This document shows positions 8,709-19,427 of a DNA stretch of 49,588 nt, one piece after another. The notes under the pieces are model-generated. The model was not told the origin of the DNA, did not search any database, and worked only from the letters and a program-made list of their open reading frames with translations. The translations under genes were made by a program, and so were the position numbers. The stretch covers positions 1 through 49,588 of the forward strand of contig CAKZHN010000249.1 of assembly GCA_936924235.1 (NCBI GenBank), written 5' to 3'. This stretch comes from an uncultured Rhodoplanes sp. Its GTDB lineage: Bacteria > Pseudomonadota > Alphaproteobacteria > Rhizobiales > Xanthobacteraceae. How positions within the stretch are numbered: the stretch's first letter is position 1; every line of letters starts with the position of its first letter.

Positions 8709-9926
8709 TCAGGCCGCGACGGCCTCACGCTTCTTGACGCTCGCGATCAGCGATGCCTTGCGCACATAGGCCCGGTGCTGGGCCGGATCTTCCGCGGTGC
8801 GGCGGAGCTGGTCGTGGTCCTTCTGCCGCGCCGACGGGTCCTTCTCTTCCATGCGCTTCTTGTTGGCGATGGTCTGCTGCTGCACGAACTCGATGTTCAG
8901 CGGCCTGCGGTGCAGGTCGTATTGATCAAGAACGTCCTCGCGCGCCTCGCCGCGGATGACCTGGCCGAGCAGCGTGGTCAGCTCGACGGAATCGTGGATG
9001 CCGAAGTTGAGGCCAAGCCCGCCGAGCGGATTGTTCACATGCGCGGAGTCGCCCGCGAGGAACACCCGGCCCTTGCGGAAGCTCGCCGCCACGCGCTGGT
9101 GCACGTTGTAGAGATTGCGATGCACGACGTCGTAGGGCGTGTCCTTCGGCATGAAGGCCTGCAGCCGCTTCTCGGTCGCGTCGGGGTTCATCAGCTCTTC
9201 GTCGGTCTGCTCGATCTTCGTTGCCGACAGCACGCGCCACAGCGGGCCGCGCTCGTCGCCGCTGACCTTGAACACCGAGAACCAGGCATCCGGATCGGTC
9301 ACATAGTTGCGCGTGCAGCCCGGATAAATCCGGCCGAGATCCTCGGTGGTGGTCAGGATCATGAAGCGCTCGGGATGCGTATAGCCTTCGAACTCGACGC
9401 CGAGCCCCTTGCGCACGGTCGAGCGGCCGCCGTCGCTGCCGATCAGATAGCTGCCGGCGAGCTTGCGGGTGCCCTCAGTGCTGTCCACGGTGATCTCGAC
9501 GTGGTCGGCGAACTGCTCCAGCGACGTCACGCGGGCCGAGAATTCGACCGTGACATTGGGATAGTCGCGCAGCCGCCGCAGCGCCATGCCAGCGAGCTTG
9601 TGCTGCTCGCACTGCACCGCGAACGGGTAGGGCGTCTCGTCCTTGAGGAGGCCGAAATCGAACTCGGCGACGAGCTCCTTGGACTGGCGGTCCCAGATGC
9701 GGAACAGCGGCTCGACATAGCCGCGCTCGATCACCTCCTCGACCATGCCGAGGCCTGCCAGCATCTCCAGCGTCGCGGCATGCGTGGTGGCGGCGCGCGG
9801 CATGTCGTTGATGCGCGGCTCGCCCTCGAACAGGTGGACCGGCAGGCCCTGGCGTGCCAGCGCCAGCGCCGTGATGAATCCGACCGGGCCGCCACCGGCG
9901 ATGAGAATGGGACGTTGCGTTGTCAT
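8709..9926 (-). CDS. FAD-dependent aromatic monooxygenase (PheA/TfdB type)
   Basis: A 405-residue class A flavin monooxygenase. The N-terminus carries the FAD dinucleotide loop (ILIAGGGPVGF), the middle has the DG motif (IGSDGGRSTVRKGLG) and the C-terminal part has the second FAD motif (GDSAHVNNPLGGLGLN), in the right order. Such enzymes hydroxylate phenolic rings with NAD(P)H and O2 in the cytoplasm. The length is at the short end for phenol hydroxylases, which often carry an extra thioredoxin-like domain absent here. The gene follows a Bug receptor on the same strand with only 15 bases between them, suggesting the receptor binds the acid that is hydroxylated or its precursor (inference). 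Confidence 0.88.
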   Translation of the reverse strand: MTTQRPILIAGGGPVGFITALALARQGLPVHLFEGEPRINDMPRAATTHAATLEMLAGLGMVEEVIERGYVEPLFRIWDRQSKELVAEFDFGLLKDETPYPFAVQCEQHKLAGMALRRLRDYPNVTVEFSARVTSLEQFADHVEITVDSTEGTRKLAGSYLIGSDGGRSTVRKGLGVEFEGYTHPERFMILTTTEDLGRIYPGCTRNYVTDPDAWFSVFKVSGDERGPLWRVLSATKIEQTDEELMNPDATEKRLQAFMPKDTPYDVVHRNLYNVHQRVAASFRKGRVFLAGDSAHVNNPLGGLGLNFGIHDSVELTTLLGQVIRGEAREDVLDQYDLHRRPLNIEFVQQQTIANKKRMEEKDPSARQKDHDQLRRTAEDPAQHRAYVRKASLIASVKKREAVAA

Positions 9927-9941
9927 ATTACCTATTGCTTC

Positions 9942-10922
9942 TTATTGCTGCTTGATACCGGCGGTCGTGACCACCTCGGACCATTGTTTTAGATCGGCGG
10001 CGACCAGTTCGGCAAACTCCGCAGGCGTGATGCATGACGGGTCTGCGCCGAGGGTCGACAGCCGCTCGACAAACTTCGGGTCTTTGCAGGCTTTGGCCAT
10101 TTCGCCCGCTATTTTGTCGACGATCGGCTTGGGCGTGGCGGACGAAGCCATCAGCCCGTTCCAGGTCAGGACCTTGTAGCCCGGGTAGCCGGTCTCGGCG
10201 ACGGTCGGGACATCCGGCAGTTGTGGTACGCGGCTCCCGCTCGACACTGCCAGGATGCGGACCGCGCCGCTCTGCGCCTGGGGCAGCGCGTCGGACAGGT
10301 TCGAGAACATGGCCGGCAGGTGCCCGGCGATGACGTCGGTCAGCGCCGGCGCGTTGCCGCGGTAGCTGACATTGGTCATCTGCAGCTTGGCGCGGTTGAG
10401 GAACAGCACCATGGCGAGATGCGTGATGCTGCCATAGCTGCCCTCGGCATAGGACAGCGTCTTGGGCTGCGACTTCACCCAGGCGACAAACTCGGCGACG
10501 GTCTTGGCCGGGATATCCTTGTTGACCACCAGCACGAACGGATTGGTGCCGACCACGCTGATCGGCGCGAAGTCCTTCACGGGATCGAAATTGACCTTGG
10601 TCAGCGCGGGGGCAACGGTGACGGCCGGCTGCACGCCCCAGAGGAGCGTATAGCCGTCGGGCGCCGCGCGCACGACCGTGTCGGCTGCGATCGCGCCATT
10701 GGCGCCGACCTTGTTCTCGACCACGAAGGTCTGGCCCAGGGCCTCGGTCAGATGCTGGGCGCTCAGCCGCGCCATGCTATCGGAATTGCCGCCGGCCGCG
10801 TAGGGAACCAGGATGTGGACGGGCTTCGACGGCCAGTCGTCCGCGAACGCGGGTCCCGAAAACACGGCCAGTCCCAGCGTCAGCAGCAGGGCGTGGCGGC
10901 AGGCGATTCCGAAGTTTTTCAT
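9942..10922 (-). CDS. Bug/TctC-family tripartite tricarboxylate receptor
   Basis: A 326-residue periplasmic binding protein with a Sec signal (residues 1-27, ending AFADD), followed by the family landmarks WPSKPVHILVPYAAGG, VVENKVGANG, PDGYTLLWG, DPVKDFAPIS and LPDVPTVAETGYPG. Bug proteins trap small carboxylates in a Venus-flytrap fold. No TctA/TctB membrane genes are nearby. It is closest within the window to the Bug at 12916 (shared YRG-x2-ALTD-x-IAGH-x-P block), pointing to local duplication. The ATG at 10922 has GAGGAAAG upstream. It is probably the first gene of an operon with the flavin monooxygenase. Confidence 0.93.
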   Translation of the reverse strand: MKNFGIACRHALLLTLGLAVFSGPAFADDWPSKPVHILVPYAAGGNSDSMARLSAQHLTEALGQTFVVENKVGANGAIAADTVVRAAPDGYTLLWGVQPAVTVAPALTKVNFDPVKDFAPISVVGTNPFVLVVNKDIPAKTVAEFVAWVKSQPKTLSYAEGSYGSITHLAMVLFLNRAKLQMTNVSYRGNAPALTDVIAGHLPAMFSNLSDALPQAQSGAVRILAVSSGSRVPQLPDVPTVAETGYPGYKVLTWNGLMASSATPKPIVDKIAGEMAKACKDPKFVERLSTLGADPSCITPAEFAELVAADLKQWSEVVTTAGIKQQ

Positions 10923-11020
10923 AAAGGCACTTTCCTCGACGCGACCATCCGCGATTTAATCATCCATGCCAGCGCCATGCCAATTGCCGGGTGTGTCGCA
11001 CCAAGCCGCGAGGTTGCGCC

Positions 11021-12013
11021 ATGACGCTTGTTCGCAGGCAATTTCTGGGACTTCTGGGCGGGCTGGGCACGGTTCCGTTGGCCATGCGGAACGCCTTATC
11101 ACCGGCCTGGGCCGAGGCCTATCCGACGCGCCCGGTGCGCATCATCGGCACCACCGGGCCGGGCGGGCAGGGCGACACCACGGCGCGGCTCGTGGCCGCC
11201 AAGCTCACCGAGACGGTCGGCCAGCCGTTCTATGTCGAGAACATGCCGGGCGCCGGCGGCAATATCGCGATGGCGGCGACCGCGCGCGCAGCGCCCGACG
11301 GCTACACGGTGCTGTGCGCGACCAGCAACATCGCCACCAACATCAGCCTGTTTCCGAAAATTCCGTACGATCCCTACAAGGACTTCGAGCCGGTGTCGCT
11401 GCTGTGCTCGTCGCCGCATGTGCTGGTGGTGCATCCGTCGGTGCCGGCGACGAACGTGAACGAACTGGTGGCATTGGCCAAGGCCGACCCGGGAAAATAC
11501 AGCTACGCCTCGGCCGGGCGCGGCACGCCCGCGCATCTCGCTGGCGAGCTGTTCAAGGTGACGTTCCAGGTCGACATCACGCATGTGCCGTTCAATGGCG
11601 GTGGACCGGGCACGGCCGCGGCGATCGCCGGCCATGTGCAGATGTCGGTGTCGGCATTGCCGACTGCGGTAACCTACATCCGCGCCGGCAATCTTCGCGC
11701 ACTGGCGCTGTTCAGCAGCCGCCGGTCATCGGCGCTCCCTGACGTGCCGACCATGAAGGAGGCGACCGGTCACGATCTGCCGGCCGACATCGTCAACGGC
11801 TTCGTGTTTCCGACCGGCACGCCGAAACCCATCGTCGACTTCCTGCACCACGAGGTCGTGAAGGTGATGGCGATGCCGGACGTGAAGGAAAAGCTCGCCT
11901 CGATGGGCTTCGATCCGGTTGCGAGCACGCCCGAGGAATTCAAGGCCTGGATCCTGAGCGAGATCCCGCGCTGGGCCAAGGTGATCCGCGACGCGAACAT
12001 CGCCGTGCAGTGA
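11021..12013 (+). CDS. Bug/TctC-family receptor with twin-arginine-like leader
   Basis: A 330-residue Bug receptor. The start chosen is the ATG at 11021, giving TLVRRQFLGLLGG, a twin-arginine-like leader ending PAWAEA; a GTG at 10991 would only add an unlikely tail. Family landmarks are YPTRPVRIIGTTGPGGQ, VENMPGAGGN, PDGYTVLCATS, DPYKDFEPVS, THVPFNGGGPG and LPDVPTMKEATG. The ligand is probably a small carboxylate. It is divergent from the Bug at 9942, with about 100 bases between starts, and converges on the SGNH hydrolase gene. No transport partner is adjacent. Confidence 0.92.
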   Translation: MTLVRRQFLGLLGGLGTVPLAMRNALSPAWAEAYPTRPVRIIGTTGPGGQGDTTARLVAAKLTETVGQPFYVENMPGAGGNIAMAATARAAPDGYTVLCATSNIATNISLFPKIPYDPYKDFEPVSLLCSSPHVLVVHPSVPATNVNELVALAKADPGKYSYASAGRGTPAHLAGELFKVTFQVDITHVPFNGGGPGTAAAIAGHVQMSVSALPTAVTYIRAGNLRALALFSSRRSSALPDVPTMKEATGHDLPADIVNGFVFPTGTPKPIVDFLHHEVVKVMAMPDVKEKLASMGFDPVASTPEEFKAWILSEIPRWAKVIRDANIAVQ

Positions 12014-12028
12014 GATCGGCCCGCACGG

Positions 12029-12868
12029 TTACTTCGCGGACACTGCGGTGCCGAAGTAATCCTGCACGGTGTCCCAGGCCACGGTCTGCAAGTGTTTCGC
12101 CGTGGCCTCGTCGAGACCGGCTGTATATTTCAAATCGACCGGAGACTTCTTCAGCAGCGCCGCATAGAGCGTTGCAGCGGCGAGATAGGTGCCGGCCATG
12201 CTGGGATGCCGCTTGTCGGGGGCATAAAGATTGAGCCTGGGACGGCGCTCGATCGATTTCGCGAAGGCGAGCCCGGCCGGGACGACGAACACGCCGTCGT
12301 CATTGCCGGCCCGCGTATAGGCCTCGGCGAGCTCGGCCGTCATCTCAGGCTTGTCCGCATAGGCCCAGGACATGAAATAGACCGGCACCGCGCCATGCCG
12401 GCGCACGGTGGCGCTGTGCTTCTTGCTGTATTCGAAAAACACCGACTTGAGCTGCGGATGGATCGGGCACTGGCTGCAGTCCATCATGATCGCCAGATCG
12501 AACAGCCGGTCGAGCTTGTTGAAGACGACGTTGTTGTTGGCGTCGAACGAATAGGTGCCGATGGCATTCGGACGGAAATAGGATTCGACATCGTGCCAGT
12601 CGGCGCCGGAGCCGCTGATGGTGACGGAGGTGGCGCGGAACTTGGCGTTGGGGTCGGCCGAGCGCAGCAGCAGCGTGAAATGGTTGTGCAGGCTGTTGTT
12701 GTAATAGAAGAAGCTGTTGCCGATGAAGATCGCGGAAGCCGGCTGGTCGATACCGGTCTCCAGGACTTTCGGCTTGGTCTGCGCTGCCGCAGGCGACAGG
12801 CTGGCGGCGAGCGCCAGCCCAACGGCGAGGACAACGCCGGCAACCAGACGGGCAGCTTGCATTGGCAT
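12029..12868 (-). CDS. Secreted SGNH-hydrolase-like protein
   Basis: A 279-residue protein with a Sec signal (residues 1-30, ending PAAAQ). It has the two end motifs of the SGNH/GDSL fold: block I as IGNSFFYYNN, with Ser52 as likely nucleophile and Asn in place of the usual Asp, and block V as DKRHP (Asp218 and His221). The middle is divergent, so it may belong to an uncharacterised SGNH branch rather than a known esterase family. It should act in the periplasm or outside on an ester. It is followed by a Bug gene on the same strand; the two ATGs at 12868 and 12862 are both possible, the first having a G-rich site upstream. Confidence 0.75.
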   Translation of the reverse strand: MPMQAARLVAGVVLAVGLALAASLSPAAAQTKPKVLETGIDQPASAIFIGNSFFYYNNSLHNHFTLLLRSADPNAKFRATSVTISGSGADWHDVESYFRPNAIGTYSFDANNNVVFNKLDRLFDLAIMMDCSQCPIHPQLKSVFFEYSKKHSATVRRHGAVPVYFMSWAYADKPEMTAELAEAYTRAGNDDGVFVVPAGLAFAKSIERRPRLNLYAPDKRHPSMAGTYLAAATLYAALLKKSPVDLKYTAGLDEATAKHLQTVAWDTVQDYFGTAVSAK

Positions 12869-12915
12869 GGAAGGCCCCCCAATCGGGCTCGGGGGATGGC
12901 CGTCGAGCCCGAACG

Positions 12916-13923
12916 CTACTGTTGAATTTTCACGCCGGCGATGTCGACCGCCTTCTTCCAGACCGGCAGCTCGGACTTGATCATCTCGGCGAACTTCTCC
13001 GGGCCCGCGGCGATCGGATCGATGCCGGCTTCCAGGAGCACCGCGAGGAACTTCGGGTCCTTGGTGGCCTTGATCATCTCGCTCGACAGCCGGTCGATGA
13101 TCGGCTGCGGCGTGCCCTTGGGCCCGAGCATTCCGGTCCAGGAGATCGCGTTGAAGCCCGGATAGGTCTCGGCGATCGTCGGCACGTCGGGCATGCTGGC
13201 GGCGCGCTTCGCACCCGACACCGCGAGAACGCGCACATTCGGATTGGTCCGCTGCGCATAGGCTTCGAGGATCGGCACGAAGGTCGTCGGGATGTGTCCG
13301 GCGATCATGTCGGTCAGCGCCAGCGCGGTGCCGCGGTAGTTGACGCTGGTCATCTTCAATTCGGCGCGGGCGAGAAACAGCGCCATGATCAGGTTGCTGG
13401 CGCTGCCTGCGCCGCCGCCGCCGCCATAGGCCAGCGGCTCCTTCTGCGCCTTGGCGTAGGCGACGAACTCGGCCACGGTCTTGGCCGGGACCTTGGAGTT
13501 GACCAGCAGCACCTGCGGGCTTTCACCCAGTGCGCTGATCGGCGCGAAGTCGTTGATCGGATCGTACGGCGTCTTGGTGGTGTTCGGCACGATCGACATC
13601 ACGTTGGTGCTGGCCCACAGCAGCGTGTAGCCGTCCGGTGCCGAGCGGGCGACCGCCTCGGTCGCGATGATGCCGCTGCCGCCGACCCGGTTTTCGACGA
13701 TCATCTGCTGGCCGAGCACCTCGGAGAGCCGCGCGGCCATCAGCCGGCCGTTGACGTCGATGTTGCCGCCGGCCGCGAAGGGCACCAGCAGCTTGATCGG
13801 CTTGTCGGGCCAGTTGTCGGCGCGCGCCGGGAAGCCGGCCGCGAGGAACGGAAGGGCGAGGGCCGCGGTCAGGACGGTCCGGCGCGGCACGGAGGGGGCG
13901 GGGGTTTTGGCGGTGGTTTTCAT
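12916..13923 (-). CDS. Bug/TctC-family receptor
   Basis: A 335-residue receptor with a leader containing PRRTVLTAALALPF, twin-arginine-like, ending PARAD. Landmarks are WPDKPIKLLVPFAAGG, VENRVGGSG, PDGYTLLWAS, DPINDFAPIS, MPDVPTIAETYPG and GTPQPIIDRL. A run of five glycines (about residue 165) sits in a loop and reflects a GCC-rich repeat in the DNA. Strong likeness to the Bug at 9942 in the lobe-2 block suggests duplication. It lies upstream of the SGNH gene on the same strand, with 47 bases between them, so the pair may be co-transcribed. Confidence 0.92.
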   Translation of the reverse strand: MKTTAKTPAPSVPRRTVLTAALALPFLAAGFPARADNWPDKPIKLLVPFAAGGNIDVNGRLMAARLSEVLGQQMIVENRVGGSGIIATEAVARSAPDGYTLLWASTNVMSIVPNTTKTPYDPINDFAPISALGESPQVLLVNSKVPAKTVAEFVAYAKAQKEPLAYGGGGGAGSASNLIMALFLARAELKMTSVNYRGTALALTDMIAGHIPTTFVPILEAYAQRTNPNVRVLAVSGAKRAASMPDVPTIAETYPGFNAISWTGMLGPKGTPQPIIDRLSSEMIKATKDPKFLAVLLEAGIDPIAAGPEKFAEMIKSELPVWKKAVDIAGVKIQQ

Positions 13924-14068
13924 GGCGCGGAATTATTCGATCGGACGCCTTTTCGCAACCGCGATTGGCGGGCCGGAACGCCGCATCGGTCAGGATTGAT
14001 TACGTTGTAGGGAAGATGGCGTTCGACAGATCGGAACCGGCGCAGGAAGCGCCGGTTGGCCCGCAAAT

Positions 14069-16387
<2,319 letters not shown>

Positions 16388-16450
16388 GCAGCCCCCCGAT
16401 TGGAAAATCCCCTGAGAATACGCGGTCGATGCGGCGTGCCCCGCCGCGTC

Positions 16451-16595
16451 GAATCACACTGCTATTCGAATCGATGCAGCGAGTCTTGTCGAGAGTCCCG
16501 GTCAATATTTTTGGTTAACGTCTCAACAGATTCCATCCGCGAGTCCCCGCCGCCACAGCGTCTCAATTCCCTGAGTCAGTTCAATACGTTGAGTC
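16451..16595. promoter_or_regulatory. Cluster of eight GANTC (CcrM) sites with a CtrA-like half site
   Basis: The leader of the PleC/DivJ-type kinase holds GANTC at 16451, 16468, 16481, 16493, 16529, 16541, 16573 and 16591, eight in 145 bases where random sequence would give well under one. In alphaproteobacteria CcrM methylates the adenine of this site and the methylation state controls promoters through GcrA. On the strand read towards the kinase, TTAACCA at 16512-16518 resembles the CtrA half site. Regulation of the kinase by methylation is inference. Confidence 0.6.
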
Positions 16596-16632
16596 GCGTG
16601 TGGTTCCAACTGTGAGGTTTACGTATGCAACC

Positions 16633-19284
16633 CTAGGAGTCGGCGAGTGCACGCTGCACGATATCGCTGACGTCGCGCGACAACCCCGGCGTGTCGGCGA
16701 CGCGCTTGAGCGCCGCCTGGGCGCGGCCGCGGCGGCCGGCTTCGAGCGCGCGCCAACTCTTGAACGCCGTCGACATCCGCGAGGCGAGCTGCGGGTTGGC
16801 CGGATCGAGCGCCAGGATCTTCTCGGCGATGAACTCGTAGCCCTGGCCGTCCGCGCGATTGAACTGGGTCTGGTTGCCCTGGGCGAACGCGCCGATCAGC
16901 GAGCGCACGCGGTTGGGATTGGCCATCGAGAAGGCCGCGTGGCTCGTGAGCGCCTTGACGCGGTCGAGCGTCTTGGGATCGGGGGTCGCGGCCTGCAGCA
17001 CGAACCACTTGTCGATGATCAGCGGATCGTCCTTATAGCGCTGATAGAAATCGTCGAGCGCGGCGGCCCGCTCCGGCACGTCGTGCAGCGACAGCGTGGC
17101 GAGCGCGGCCATGCGGTCGGTCATGTTGTCGGCGTCGCGATACTGCCGCGCCGCAAGCCCGATGGCGTGCGATTCCTGGGTGGCGGCAAGGAGGTCCAGG
17201 CAGACGTTGCGCAAGGTGCGACGCCCTGCGCTGACCGCGTCGGGGCTGTAGGCGCCGCGGCTGGCGAGGCTTTCATAGGCGCTGCTCAGCGCCTTGTTCA
17301 GATGCAGGCCCATCAGCGCGCGCAGCGCCGCGCGGGCGCGGAAGATCGCGTCCGGATCGACGTCGCGGCCGATCTCGCGGGCGATGTCGGCCTCGCTCGG
17401 CGGCAGCAGCGTGTCGGCGATGAAGGCCGGCTCGAGCTTCTTGTCGGCCATGATGATGGCGAGCGCGTCGAGCAGGCCTTCGTCGATCTCCGGGTCCTGG
17501 CCCGCCCGGATGCGCGCCACGTTGCCGACCAGGAGCCGCGTCGCCAGCGTCTGCACCGCCTGCCAGCGGTTGAACGGATCGCTGTCATGGGCCGCCATCA
17601 GCCGCAGGTCGTCGGGCGCAAGATTGGCGGTGAGCTTGATCGGCGCCGAGAAATTGCGATTGGTCGACAGTGTCGGCCGTTCGGCGATGCCGGTGAAGAC
17701 GAAGCTCTGCGCCGGCTTGTCGAGCACCAGAAGGCCGCGGTCGACCTTGGTGCCGTTGTCGAGCACGAGCGGCAGGTCGCGGCCGTCGCGGCCGATCAGG
17801 CCGGTGACCAGCGGAATGACCATCGGCTCCTTGGTCGGCTGGCCCGGCGTCGGCGGGATCACCTGCGCGAGGTCGAGCCGGTAGCTCTTCGCGCTCGCAT
17901 CGTAGGTGCCGGTCGCCACGATCTCGGGCGTGCCGGCCTGCGAGTACCAGCGCATGAACTGGCCGAAGTCGCGACCGCTCACATCGGCGAAGCACTTCAC
18001 GAACTGCTCGACGGTCGCGGCGTGGCCGTCGTGACGCTCGAAATAAAGATCGGTGCCTTTGCGGAACAGCGCCGGGCCGAGCAGCGTGTGGATCATCCGC
18101 ACCACCTCGGCGCCCTTCTCGTAGACCGTGGTGGTGTAGAAGTTGTTGATCTCGCGATAGAGCTCCGGCCGCACCGGATGGGCGAGGGGGCCCGCGTCCT
18201 CGACGAACTGATGGGTGCGCAGCGCGCGCACGTCGCCGATGCGCGTCACCACGCGCGAGCGCTGATCGGAGGTGAACTCCTGATCGCGGTAGACCGTGAA
18301 GCCTTCCTTCAGGCAGAGCTGGAACCAGTCGCGGCAGGTGATGCGGTTGCCGGTCCAGTTGTGGAAGTATTCGTGGGCGATGATCGCCTCGATCGAAACG
18401 TAGTCGGTATCGGTCGCGGTCGCCGAGGTGGCCAGCACGTATTTGTCGTTGAAGACGTTGAGGCCCTTGTTCTCCATGGCGCCCATGTTGAAGTCGGACA
18501 CGGCGACGACCATGAAGATGTCGAGATCGTATTCGCGGCCGAACGCCTCCTCGTCCCAGCGCATCGAGCGCTTCAGCGAATCCATCGCGTAGCCGGCGCG
18601 GTCCTCCTTGCCGGGCTCGACGTAGATGCGCAGCACCACGTTGCGGCCGGACTTGGTGACGAACTTGTCCTCGATATGGCCGAGCTTGCCGCCGACCAGC
18701 GCAAACAGATAGGCGGGCTTCGGCCACGGATCGTGCCACACCGCGAAATGCTTGCCGCCGGGCAGGTCGCCTGACTCTTTCAGATTGCCGTTGGCGAGCA
18801 GCACCGGCGCGTCGGCTTTGTCGGCCTCGATGCGCGTGGTGTAGACCGCCATCACGTCTGGGCGGTCCGGATAGTAGGTGATGCGGCGGAAGCCTTCGGC
18901 CTCGCACTGCGTGCAGAAGTTGCCGCTCGACTGGTAGAGCCCCGACAGCTGGGTGTTGCCCTTCGGATTGACCAGCGTCTCGATCTCCAGTGTGAACGCC
19001 CGATGCGGCGGCTGCGCAATCGTCAGCCGCTCCGGCGTCGCGACGAAACGATCGGTGGGCAGAAGCTGACCGTCGATCTTCACTGACACGAGCGACAGCT
19101 CGTCGCCGTCGAGCACCAGCGGCGCAGGCGCGCCCGCGGCCGGGTTGGGCTTCACCTTCATCGTGGCGCGCACCGGCGTCTGCGTCGGATGAAGCTTGAA
19201 GTCGAGGTCGACGCTCTCGATCAGCCAATCGGGCGCGCGGTACTCGGACAGACGGACGGGGCGGTGCTCTTCGGTGCGCATCAT
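16633..19284 (-). CDS. pepN: Aminopeptidase N (M1 family)
   Basis: An 883-residue zinc aminopeptidase that removes N-terminal residues from peptides in the cytoplasm. The substrate-recognition motif GAMEN is at 268-272, and the zinc site HEYFH at 304-308 has its distant glutamate Glu327 eighteen residues on. All are shifted by just seven from the E. coli PepN positions, so the enzyme should be active. The C-terminal helical domain is complete, and the length matches the bacterial PepN class. It lies downstream of nothing on its own strand and is divergent from the Tat-exported amidohydrolase; its stop precedes the kinase leader region by some 245 bases. Confidence 0.97.
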   Translation of the reverse strand: MMRTEEHRPVRLSEYRAPDWLIESVDLDFKLHPTQTPVRATMKVKPNPAAGAPAPLVLDGDELSLVSVKIDGQLLPTDRFVATPERLTIAQPPHRAFTLEIETLVNPKGNTQLSGLYQSSGNFCTQCEAEGFRRITYYPDRPDVMAVYTTRIEADKADAPVLLANGNLKESGDLPGGKHFAVWHDPWPKPAYLFALVGGKLGHIEDKFVTKSGRNVVLRIYVEPGKEDRAGYAMDSLKRSMRWDEEAFGREYDLDIFMVVAVSDFNMGAMENKGLNVFNDKYVLATSATATDTDYVSIEAIIAHEYFHNWTGNRITCRDWFQLCLKEGFTVYRDQEFTSDQRSRVVTRIGDVRALRTHQFVEDAGPLAHPVRPELYREINNFYTTTVYEKGAEVVRMIHTLLGPALFRKGTDLYFERHDGHAATVEQFVKCFADVSGRDFGQFMRWYSQAGTPEIVATGTYDASAKSYRLDLAQVIPPTPGQPTKEPMVIPLVTGLIGRDGRDLPLVLDNGTKVDRGLLVLDKPAQSFVFTGIAERPTLSTNRNFSAPIKLTANLAPDDLRLMAAHDSDPFNRWQAVQTLATRLLVGNVARIRAGQDPEIDEGLLDALAIIMADKKLEPAFIADTLLPPSEADIAREIGRDVDPDAIFRARAALRALMGLHLNKALSSAYESLASRGAYSPDAVSAGRRTLRNVCLDLLAATQESHAIGLAARQYRDADNMTDRMAALATLSLHDVPERAAALDDFYQRYKDDPLIIDKWFVLQAATPDPKTLDRVKALTSHAAFSMANPNRVRSLIGAFAQGNQTQFNRADGQGYEFIAEKILALDPANPQLASRMSTAFKSWRALEAGRRGRAQAALKRVADTPGLSRDVSDIVQRALADS

Positions 19285-19427
19285 GTGTGGGAAACCGTCA
19301 GTGGTATTGGCCCATTGCAGGTGGGACGCGATCTGGGCGGGATTGTGGGCAGTGTGTCCTTGCTAGCATCGGAAGCCCCGGCAGGCATAGCATGTTCGCA
19401 ACAATAACGCTCACCGGGGAGGTTATC

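Noticed and set aside
13420..13435. GCC repeat as a microsatellite
   Set aside because: It only encodes five glycines inside a Bug gene.
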